A stretch of 64,000 nt of DNA, taken from positions 186,001-250,000 of the forward strand of contig NW_022985196.1 of assembly GCF_010093535.1 (NCBI RefSeq). Reading direction: 5' to 3'. Every line of letters starts with the position of its first letter. The stretch's first letter is position 1. The translations under genes were made by a program, and so were the position numbers. Positions 48,642-57,514 of this stretch are shown here, piece by piece. The notes beneath the pieces are model-generated. The model was not told the DNA's origin. It made no database searches and was given only the letters and a program-made list of their open reading frames with translations. The stretch comes from Lindgomyces ingoldianus (lineage: Eukaryota > Ascomycota > Dothideomycetes > Pleosporales > Lindgomycetaceae).

Positions 48642-51600
48642 ATGAATCTCCCCCAGATAAGAGCTTCGATTATCTCTCCCACTGCTGAGTCTCATGTAGC
48701 GCTGGCAGGATTCCACATCGACTTTTCACTTATAAAAGTGCAAGCACCGAGCGAATATCGTGATATTGGACGGCTCCTGTCACCACGACGCAAGACTGAG
48801 GCCGACGAGGGCCAGTCCCACCTCACAGCCGCCCAGCTTGGCTTGCTTTTTGAGGGCCTGGTCCCCAAAGTACCAGATCTTATTCGAGCTTACGGCTTGC
48901 GATGTAGCGAAGTTGCCAAGTCTCCCACCTTCAACCCGAAAGGCACTGCCCAGCATGGCCTCTTTGCAAACGAAGTCGGTGCAGACGGCACTGCAATATG
49001 GGCGGCCGCAACTTCGAGCCCCTCTGCAATCGCTGTGCATCTCCTTGCGTGCATGCTCTCACGGATGTGGGATCCACCCGCAGCTATCTCGATTTGGATG
49101 CAATTGATAGCTGAACGCAAGCAGGCTATGGCAACATCAGGAAATCCAGTGGAGTATGCTATATCGAGCAACATCTGCTTAACGCGAGAACAAGTCGCAA
49201 GTTGGCACACGAGCGCTCACGCATGGAGACTCACAGCTGACCAAGCGAATGCACGTCGGCATCATCAATTTCTTGTGATCACTAAGAATCTGGGAATTCC
49301 TGTCAACAACAAGCTGCATGTTAGCGACAGTGTACTGGATGCTTGGAGGACATCAATGGTCACGGTCGATAAACTGATCGCAGGACATCCTCAAAGCATC
49401 CAAACTGGTGCACCCCTGGTTGGACTTGCCTCTTGGCACTTGTACCCAAATATGGTAGTCTTTGGGCAAGGTAAAGAGCCTAAGCCTACAGAGATATTTC
49501 AAAACGATCTACTTGTACAACCTAGTGGTATCATCACACTCGGAATCCAGGACACGAGGCGGTCAGGTGATGGCATCTACTGGTCTCTCCCATTAGCCCA
49601 TCTTCGATACTATGGACAGCCAATCCAGACTGAGGCACAGTTGTCTTTACAAACGGCGAGGGGTTCTATCGATGATTTAGTCCATGTGGCTCTCGGGAGC
49701 TTGATTCGTCGATGGTGCGCTAGCGAAGATGACATAGAGCTCGCACTGAAACTTCTTGTGCGCCTCGATGGATTCCTTGACATCCCGGAACATATGGGAG
49801 GAGAGGGGACCTGGCTATCCTTGATGGCATCTGAAGCAAAATCCTTCCTCGATGCTTCGCTCAACATCAAAGCTGAAATACTGCAACTTATCAAATGTGG
49901 CCGAAGAAGATTCCCGACGTTCATTGACGATCCCAGGACAGATGCTATTTTCGGTCTATCTCATCCTAGTGTCTTCCTGAAATTACTACCTGGAAACGCG
50001 GCGCGGGTGAACTTTTTACGGAAAGTCGCTGAGGATTTCAGCGATCGCCGCTTTTTAATGATTATCCAGTGCAGGTCTGGGGATTCTAACTCGAAATGGG
50101 AGCTCTCCTCGGTGGAAAGGTTGCGCAGCAGAACGAAGAGAATATGGGAGGATGAATCTAGCTCGGTCGGGGCGGACGCCCCACGAAGGTACTTTCGATG
50201 GTTGAGTAAGTTCCACGTAGATTATTCCCATTTCGAACACCAGCCGGATTCAGATTCAATTCGGCTTGATGTTCCTATTCCGTCATTTTGGGCGCCGCAC
50301 GGGTCTCATTGGCAACATGCTCCCCGATCTTTTTATGGGAAGATACTCGAAGAAGAATGTGCCGATATTGGTTGGCAGGATGCTAAAGATGCAAGTGTTC
50401 AGAGCCTTCTAGCTTTTGGAGACCCCGATGTTGCGGCGTTGTACTGCATTAACATCAGATACTGGACATCCATTTCGCCAAACGACCGACCACAAGTCGT
50501 AAGTCGATCCCAGTATCGACCTCTTCCGAACATTTGCATTCTTCGACATATACTGTGGGCGCTGGAAGAGAAGCTTCCTAGCAAGGCGGCACTGCCTTCT
50601 AGAGAGGCTCTCTATGCACATCTTTCGGAAGGGAGATATACGACAAATGACCTCCTAGACGAAGATGAGCGACCAGTGTTGACAGCTTTGAGAGGCCTAG
50701 TTACCGTTTCCAAACTCTACAAGGGTCTCACCAACGCAACCGTCGATCTTAGGGTTGCCGATCGTCCACTTTCTAAGCACCAGTGGATCCCTCGAGGCTC
50801 ACAGAGCCTACGTACTGAGCCTTTCGGAACTTACCCACTCACCCGCGAGCAATCCCTTGCGTGTATTGCTAGGTTTGAGTCCGGTAATTTCAATTTCCAT
50901 CCTTCAGCTATGAACGGTGTTCTAGCAATATCAAGTGGAAATTCGATTTATGTTGCAAGATGCTTGCTCGAAGATCCATGTGCGCATCGAGCTTCCAGAG
51001 CTATTGAGCGTGTTGTCGGAAATCTAGGCAAGACTGGGATGGTCATGTTGGTATCCCCGGAAGTGCCGCAGGTGCGTCCGATTTCCGACAATGTTCGACT
51101 GGTCAACCATCATCCCTTCGATGGGAACGAGGAGGACTGCTTCGGCTCTACTACTCTCCACCTTTCCTTCACAGAATGGCAACTCCCAATGGATGTTGGG
51201 TCGAGAGGAAATCGAGACGTCGAAGCCTACTACCTTGAAGCAGCTGTCGGAGTGTACGATCGCGGCAAATGGGTAGCGGACCTCAACATCCTCGACGTTT
51301 TCAAGCACCGCTTCTCCCGGATCATGCCGATGTGTACCAAGCGTCATGAAAACCCGTTACCCCGAGAAGAACTCTGCAAGCTTGTATCTATCGATAGCTG
51401 GGAAGAGCTACTTGACGGTCCACCGGAAGTCAGTGTCGTCCGCGCAAGAGGTAATTGGCAGGCTAGACTTGCCGCTGCCGCACTGTCAATTCAACAAGGC
51501 CATGAGACGCGTATAATGACCCCGGACCAAACCTGCTGGACGTGTTGTTTGTCGCTGAAAAGCATCCCACAAGTGGACAAGAGAGAAGCAAACGAAACTA

Positions 51601-51803
51601 GTGCCCATGATGATGATATTATAGAAGTCCCAGCAGATGCATTTGATGAGGAGCCATCTGACAGTGAAACAGATGAAGTTGTTCAGGCGTCCTTCAGGCG
51701 GCATGAGAACAGGAATAAGGGTGCGGACGATCGTAGCTCAGGAGACGGTCAGAACGTTAGCAGAAAGATGGGCATGAACCGGAACATTGTCTACATTCTC
51801 TAA
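48642..51803 (+). CDS. Large conserved-looking fungal protein of unknown function
   Basis: Single exon, 1053 residues, intact. No catalytic domain is recognised. It is rich in Trp and His and looks globular for most of its length (SHVALAGFHIDFSLIKVQAP at the start; many short helical segments), then ends in an acidic tail (DDDIIEVPADAFDEEPSDSETDEVV) and a charged end. One cysteine cluster, TCWTCCLS, lies near residue 965. Long unannotated proteins of this general look occur in filamentous fungi, but I cannot name the family. The frame is clean, with no RIP-type stops, although it borders a decayed region. A role cannot be inferred. Confidence 0.75.
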   Translation: MNLPQIRASIISPTAESHVALAGFHIDFSLIKVQAPSEYRDIGRLLSPRRKTEADEGQSHLTAAQLGLLFEGLVPKVPDLIRAYGLRCSEVAKSPTFNPKGTAQHGLFANEVGADGTAIWAAATSSPSAIAVHLLACMLSRMWDPPAAISIWMQLIAERKQAMATSGNPVEYAISSNICLTREQVASWHTSAHAWRLTADQANARRHHQFLVITKNLGIPVNNKLHVSDSVLDAWRTSMVTVDKLIAGHPQSIQTGAPLVGLASWHLYPNMVVFGQGKEPKPTEIFQNDLLVQPSGIITLGIQDTRRSGDGIYWSLPLAHLRYYGQPIQTEAQLSLQTARGSIDDLVHVALGSLIRRWCASEDDIELALKLLVRLDGFLDIPEHMGGEGTWLSLMASEAKSFLDASLNIKAEILQLIKCGRRRFPTFIDDPRTDAIFGLSHPSVFLKLLPGNAARVNFLRKVAEDFSDRRFLMIIQCRSGDSNSKWELSSVERLRSRTKRIWEDESSSVGADAPRRYFRWLSKFHVDYSHFEHQPDSDSIRLDVPIPSFWAPHGSHWQHAPRSFYGKILEEECADIGWQDAKDASVQSLLAFGDPDVAALYCINIRYWTSISPNDRPQVVSRSQYRPLPNICILRHILWALEEKLPSKAALPSREALYAHLSEGRYTTNDLLDEDERPVLTALRGLVTVSKLYKGLTNATVDLRVADRPLSKHQWIPRGSQSLRTEPFGTYPLTREQSLACIARFESGNFNFHPSAMNGVLAISSGNSIYVARCLLEDPCAHRASRAIERVVGNLGKTGMVMLVSPEVPQVRPISDNVRLVNHHPFDGNEEDCFGSTTLHLSFTEWQLPMDVGSRGNRDVEAYYLEAAVGVYDRGKWVADLNILDVFKHRFSRIMPMCTKRHENPLPREELCKLVSIDSWEELLDGPPEVSVVRARGNWQARLAAAALSIQQGHETRIMTPDQTCWTCCLSLKSIPQVDKREANETSAHDDDIIEVPADAFDEEPSDSETDEVVQASFRRHENRNKGADDRSSGDGQNVSRKMGMNRNIVYIL

Positions 51804-53919
51804 GGCCTCGAACTTCACTACCAATACAACAGTGCCCCACTTTCAGATTTTAGGGGCCTACGTGCAGCGCCTGAGGCTCTAAGAAATGCCTAATTAAGTT
51901 AATAAACAACCCAATGAGGCAGTATGGTACACAAAGGGACTGTAGTACTAGGATACCAGAAAGCTGCGGGCAGCATTAGCAACTATATTGAAGAATGTTA
52001 AGGTGCCATAAGTTAATATATGAGTTCTCTTAGGTGTGGAAGGGCATATTTGACAAGTGTTATATAGACTGTTCCATAAAGTAAGCTCAAAGTTTACCCA
52101 TTGTACCTGTAGGTGAGCTATCTGCCATCTGTCGATTAGGAACACTACCTATATGCCCGACACGAAGTATCACCTCAAACACTAAAGGTCGGTGAGAAGC
52201 CATTTGAGAATTGGTATGTCAACATAGCATGTAAGATGGATGGCGCTGACAAGCTTAGAGGAATTTATTCGAAAATGCAGAGAAACAGGGTGATGAGAAC
52301 GTTCAACCTAGACTTAATCCGCTACTACTGGGTACAAAGTGCCCGCACCTACGTCCCAACTCGGGTCGTCGATACAGCCACGTTGACTCAGTAAAATCTT
52401 ACTCGGCTCAACCTCGGCTCAATACGCTCACGATTGCACCGCCTCAACTCACGCTTACTCACAGTCACCTCAAACTCAATCATGGTCGCTCACGCTCGAA
52501 TCTGGCTGCCTTAGGCTGCTTATGCTGCCGCTCAGTCTCACACTCGCGGTCCCGGTTCTGGGCCCCTCGTCATCTAAGCAGCCACGCAGTATGCGATGAG
52601 AAAAATGTCAAGTCGACGCGACCCTGTTGAGGGTCCCAGTTTCGGGATCCCCTTTATAGAGCGGCTAGAGGCGATCTACCGCCGGTGGCTTGCTGATGCA
52701 ATAGGATAAGGCCCCTTACGTATAGCTGTCTGGATGGGATGAGGGTGGTTGGATCATATGTATAAGGGTGTCCTCTCCGTGTCACTTATTTTATGTTAAG
52801 CAAGGAAATCCAGTCTCCCCTTCCCTCTAGAATCTTTAGTTGATGCGGTTTTTCAATATCAAACCGGTCTTCTTATTCTCTGTGTCCCTTTATTCTCTTT
52901 CTTTAAGTTTAATCGAACTGTGAGGGAGCAGAGCTATCGCGCCGATAGTTGTCTGTCCGAGCAAGTTGCTTGATTGAAAGAATATAGCTAATCTAAAGAA
53001 AGAAAGTTGCTCTAGCTAAAGGCAGTGATTCAAAGTCAGGTCCGCACGTAATGCCGACGTTTAGCCGGCTGCCGAAGTCTAGCCGGGGTCCGTGCGTTTC
53101 AGTCTAGTCGTTTGACTAGATTGGGATTTCGCTGTCCACTAGGCTGTACTGTGTACGCGACTTCAACGCAACCCTACTAAGGGTTAGCCTTAGTTATCGT
53201 TCGGGCTCAGCCCGTAATATTACCCTCCCTCCTCGCTCTCTCTCTCTCTTCCTTTACCTATTTAAAATACTCTAGGGCGGCTGTATTCTCTAGTTCACGT
53301 CTTAGTTCCTATGTTGGCGCTGTCACGGGCTGAGCTCCGTGTCTTCGGCCAAGGCGATGCCTCGGCTAATCCTCGGGTGGAGTAAGGTGCCGACGGCACA
53401 CCTTACCGCTAAGGAGCGAGCGCGCGTATCCAAATTCTTCTTCTTCATTAGCTTAGTTATATTTTTCAATTCAAGCGCTTCGCTCGGGACAGATAACTCT
53501 CGGTGTAAAAGCGCTGCTCCCTTACATTATAACTAAGCTCGTCATCCTTTTCTTAAGCAGACCTCTCGTTGCACGTCCCTGCTCCTGGCCGTTGAAACTG
53601 TCGTTGAATAGTAGCTCTACTGATAGAGCTGTATTACGACCTTACCTCGACAGACCTCTCACTGCACGTCCCTGTCGATACGGAAGCAAGCTGATTGAGC
53701 TGTGCTTAAAACCCTTATGGACAGACCTCTCGATACCTAGGTAGACCTTCAAGACTTCAAGATTGGCCGGAATGGGATAGGCAATTCTCGAAAGCAGTCG
53801 GACGCAATTCCCGCCCGGCGCGAATAGGGTCGGAGGCAACGATAAGACCGATGACTTGAATCCGGAGACAGCTAACCTGAAGACAAATAGCCGGGGGACG
53901 GTCGTCCTCTAGCCCCAGC
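51804..53919. other. Repeat-rich gene-free region with LTR-like fragments
   Basis: No supported gene. Signs of mobile-element debris include a TGTCACGGGCTGAGC start at 53321, of the type seen at fungal LTR ends, and an opposed GGGCTCAGCCCGTA near 53203. A CT-rich tract lies at 53225-53260. CAGACCTCTC occurs three times (53558, 53651, 53722), the first two followed by TGCACGTCCCTG. Element boundaries could not be fixed. Confidence 0.45.
53558..53740 (+). repeat. Three spaced copies of CAGACCTCTC
   Basis: Copies begin at 53558, 53651 and 53722. Copies 1 and 2 share about 23 of 24 or 22 of 24 bases, including TGCACGTCCCTG; copy 3 diverges after the core. Spacing is 93 and 71 bp, so this is not a regular tandem array. 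It is probably part of a decayed repeat element. Confidence 0.4.
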
Positions 53920-54212
53920 CTAGTAATAGCCCAAATGATCCGCTTAACTAGTTAGTCCATTCATTTGCTCGTTCTCGCATTCGGGTCCGGTCTTGTCAAC
54001 GCGTAAGTTGCCCATCTCTATGCTAAATGGGCTTTCTTCCTGCTAATTACCACAGTAGCACGACGATGCTTACACCTAGCCTAGAGTCCCTCACGATGAA
54101 GTTGCACAGTACCGACGCGGCTGTTTCCACCTAGATTCTAACAGCACCGATCTTCTTTAACGCAGCGGCAGCCTTACTTATTATCGCTAGAGCCGATATC
54201 TAGGGCAGACGG

Positions 54213-54297
54213 TGTAAGGGGCCTAGTTCATGATGCGAACTCAAAGGGCTGTATTGCTACGAAGAGACTAAGCTAAGGAGAAAAGGAAGAGAAGAGA
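54213..54297 (+). repeat. Dispersed LTR-type repeat, copy 1
   Basis: It begins TGTAAGGGGCCTAGTTCATG directly after GRR of the MFS remnant and is about 90% identical to 63173-63258 for roughly 85 bases, then the copies diverge. The TGTAA start and insertion into a gene fit an LTR end. GACGG (54208-54212) precedes it, but I found no matching right-hand duplication. Confidence 0.55.
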
Positions 54298-54395
54298 GGA
54301 CGCGAGCTTGCTCGCGTAGGAAAACCCTGCGGGCATGGCCCGAGCTAGCGGCCGGATGCGTGTTCACGTGACCGTGTGCTTGTGGTCGCAAGGGG

Positions 54396-54419
54396 GCAAA
54401 CTGGCGCGCGCCAGTTTGC
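54396..54419. repeat. Perfect 24-bp palindrome
   Basis: The half-site GCAAACTGGCGC is followed immediately by its exact reverse complement. A smaller inverted repeat (ACGCGAGC / GCTCGCGT) lies about 80 bp upstream near 54300-54318. Both sit inside the insertion that splits the MFS pseudogene. Confidence 0.7.
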
Positions 54420-54455
54420 TCTACTTGCCGGCCACTGTCTTGCCAGCGAGTTGGC

Positions 54456-54568
54456 GGCCAACTGGCGACGACTTGCGGCTGACGGCAACCTGGCGGCCAG
54501 TTGGTGACGACTTGCGGTCGGCTGGCGACAACTTACGGCCAACTGGCGACAACTTGCGGCCAACTGGC
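54456..54568 (+). repeat. 21-bp minisatellite, about five units
   Basis: Units resemble GGCCAACTGGCGACAACTTGC. Four are 21 bp and one is 18 bp, and a partial unit ends the array. Because 21 is a multiple of three, one plus-strand frame stays open as an imperfect seven-residue repeat (RPTGDNL), but no gene is supported. Confidence 0.75.
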
Positions 54569-55033
54569 AGCTAACCAAGGGCCAGGCGTAGTCAGCCCAT
54601 CACAAGTCAGCTTTCAGCTTAGGTCGGAGGAAGCGGATACTACGATCGTTGCTAAGCGGGATAATAATTACCCCTAGAAGTCACTTCCTTCTCCTCCTCT
54701 GAAGAGCCTTGTATAGAAGCTAGCCCTATTAAACGGTCGGCTTACGGGCAAGTCGTTCTTTAAAGAATTTACCAAGCCTATTAAAGTCATTACTTCGCCT
54801 ATTATCTTCTACGCTAGCTTCCTTAATACTATGATACTACTCCTACTATCCGCCCTACTAACCTTCCTATTAATCATCTTGTCTACACTACCGTATAACC
54901 TTAGCCCCACCGTAATCGGTTTAACCACTTTACTACTGTTCACTACGAGTCTCCTCACTAGCCCGTTCTTCGGATAGCTGTTAGACACCACAGTCTCGTT
55001 CATAGCGAATCACAACAGCACTATAAAGGGAAT

Positions 55034-55437
55034 TGTAAGGGTGAAGTCCTCGGGGTGCGGAATTGCCTCGGGACAAGGGCAAGCAGGCTCGCGCTCGGCC
55101 AATGGCGTGCGCGAGGCCTCAGCGAAGCCGTGCCTTACTTGCTCAACCAATAGTCAACAAGCACGTCTTGCGCGCAGCAACAAAACCGCTGCGAGCTCTT
55201 AAGGAGCCCGCAGCCGACCCCGACCAATTGTAGGGCATTTGGGTTGCCGATAGGCTTGCCGGCTTCGGGCCAGCAAGACCTTGGCGTTTCTCCGGGTTTA
55301 ATAGATTCCCACCTCGCTGTCTCTCGTGAGACAGCGATTAGTTCCCCACTTAGGAATACAATCGCTTTCCCGCCTCCGGGCAACTATCGTGCCTTCCCAC
55401 CTCTGAATCTGAGTGCTTAAGGGCCATACCCGTCACA
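55034..55437 (-). mobile_element. Solo LTR (404 bp) inside the MFS pseudogene
   Basis: It begins TGTAAGGGTG and ends ACCCGTCACA (reverse strand start TGTGACGGGT, a common fungal LTR start). GGAAT flanks both sides (55029-55033 and 55438-55442), a perfect 5-bp target duplication. Removing it rejoins the transporter as NSTIKGIAEPEYRL in frame. It is G/C-richer than its surroundings and has few RIP marks, so it probably arrived later. Confidence 0.8.
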
Positions 55438-55830
55438 GGAATAGCCGAACCCGAGTACCGTCTTGCGCCCCTACTTCTCACAATCCCCATTCTCATAGAC
55501 GGTCTTTTCGGCCTGGGCGCCGCTCTAAATTAACACCTTCCCCTCATCTAGATTATCGTTTGAACAATACTAATTAACACTAGTGCGTCTACTAGCTACT
55601 AGGCCTCTACCGCCTACGTTCTCGACTGCTATCCCCAACATTCAGCCCAGGTGTTCTTAATCAGCCTAGTCGCCGCCGGAGCTCTGTCTACTATTCTTAG
55701 ACCCCTCGTCAGGTGGATCCAGACTACCGGTCCTATAATTGTCTTAGGAACACTTGCGTGGGCGACTTTGATTATCTCGGGCTCCGCGTTGCCGTTTTGG
55801 GTCTTTGGCAAGAGAATTCGCGCTTAGTAT

Positions 55831-57514
55831 AGAAGTGCTGCATAGGCGCAGAGGATGCTAAACTAAAAAAAATAACTAATGTTTTAACTAAAGAAAATAC
55901 GTAAAGGAAAGGCAGGGGTTGTCCTTCACCCTATCCACGCTACCCATGATCATCTGGTCCGAGATCTCTTGGGTGGTGTGGTGAAAAGACTCAGTCGATA
56001 GACACCCTTATTTGAGGCGCTCAATAGGGTAGCCAAGACCGTAGGCTACAACTTAAGTTAATATATATTCACGTCGGCGTCTTAACAAGTGCTCCATCTT
56101 ATAAGGTCTAGACAAGGCTAGTCCGTAGGCTAGTAATCTAACAAGATGCGCTATATAGCGATATCTTTTCTCTTAGTTTATTTTTATTTAGCCTTCGAGA
56201 AAAAGCCGCACTTCACCGAAGCTTCCTGCTGGAGGTATACCGCGGTAACAGACTCGTTGACCCTCGTAGGAGTAGCCGCAGGCTCGGATGTAGAATCCTT
56301 TCAGCCTATACGTTACATCTTCCATCTCTATCACGCCATTTCGAATGCCAGAGAAAGATCTCTCATCGTCGACGATTTCCCACACAAACGTCGTAACGAT
56401 AATCCTGTATCTTAGCCAACTTCAACATCGACGCCTCGCGCTCTTTTGTTACTGGGCAGATCACGAGACTCCTCCCAGAGTCATTCTCCACTTTATCTCC
56501 ACTCTGTGGGTATATATGAGAGCCTCCCCCAGGCCTCTCTGTCAGACCTCATGCACCTCAATCAACTCCTCTCCTCTCACCTCCTTTGAGCACGTATCGC
56601 TACCAATTGGCTCTTAGTGACATCTTTCTGTCTCTTTTTTCGTTCCTTGTTCGCGGGCCCCTCTCCCGTGAGTTCGTGGTTGGGCGGGCCGTCACTTTCT
56701 ATGGTCATCGCAGCTACGGTATGTTATTATTAGATGTCGGATTAGACGTCGGCGTGTTCTGGGATTTAGATGCGGGGCGGAGAGAGTGTAATGGCCTAGC
56801 AGCAACACACTATTGAGATGCAGATGATGTTGACAACTGTCTCGAGGGTCTTGAGGGCGATGCCCACGGTTTTGATGGTGAGTCGGGGGCACTTGGTCTG
56901 ACACTTGTAGGATGGTTGTGGTTGTGAGTAGCCTAGTCCAGAACACTCAGATCGGTTCCTGGTGCTGCGACGTTTTTGCTTTTACCTCGCTGACGTTGCA
57001 AGTGGCCGGGTCATACGGCTGTCCGGCCATGCGGTATCTCCATTCATTGCGGGCGGCTGCAGGCTTCAGCTGGGCGAGCCAAGCAACGAGGACATATCTC
57101 GCCCCTGGGCTATGCCAAGCTTAACATCGGAAATGCTGGGTTCGTGTGACCACATAAGACCGCGGAACAAATTGTATAGACGGGAATTCGCGATCTCTCG
57201 TCGTGATGAGGGGAATAAGTGTCGCACTTTAAAGAGCCGTCACGCCTGACGACACGGTCTGTTGTGATCATCGAGCTTTGGGCCCGTTTGTAAGTTCGTG
57301 AACTCAGGTCCATCCGTTGCCCACCTTTCGGGATTACGACTGATGATGTAAGTGAACACCTTTCCCAGACATCTTACGAACCGTGTTAAATGTGCAACTG
57401 AGTGCCTTCAGACGCATTGTGATCAATGTATTGCCTACTTCAGTACACAGTATGATCTTACGTTCAATTGTTAAATTCGTGTCAGACATTTTACTCGTGA
57501 AAAATGAGAGTGAC
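55831..57514. other. Gene-free region 3' of the peroxidase-glycyl radical enzyme gene
   Basis: No supported gene. A minus-strand frame at 56385-56188 and a plus-strand frame at 56146-56415 overlap and neither is recognised. It contains the 3' flank of the minus-strand fusion gene. Confidence 0.35.

Larger units (their letters stand above)
53920..55830 (+). pseudogene. MFS transporter pseudogene, RIP-degraded and split by LTRs
   Basis: N-terminal remnant at 53920-54212 (NSPNDPLN-stop, LTPSLESLTMKLHSTDAAVST, ending ADI-stop-GRR) matches the first membrane segments of fungal major-facilitator transporters. After an LTR-like and minisatellite block the frame resumes near 54715 (LLNGRLTGKSFFKEFTKP), then helices (IFYASFLNTMILLLLSALL, SPTVIGLTTLLLF) and a SPFFG turn. 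After the solo LTR at 55034-55437 it continues as GIAEPEYRLAPLLLTIPILI, CYPQHSAQVF and a final SALPFWVFGKRIRA. Several Trp codons are TAG. The middle helices are missing. Substrate is unknown. Confidence 0.75.

Noticed and set aside
53558..53740. CRISPR-like spaced repeats
   Set aside because: Three unevenly spaced, diverging copies in a fungal genome; this is mobile-element debris, not an array.
54335..54574. 79-codon ORF with seven-residue repeats
   Set aside because: It is open only because the minisatellite unit is 21 bp; it lies within inserted repeat sequence.
56146..56415. Overlapping small ORFs on both strands near 56.2-56.4 kb
   Set aside because: Neither has family resemblance or splice-linked extension; not enough to call a gene.
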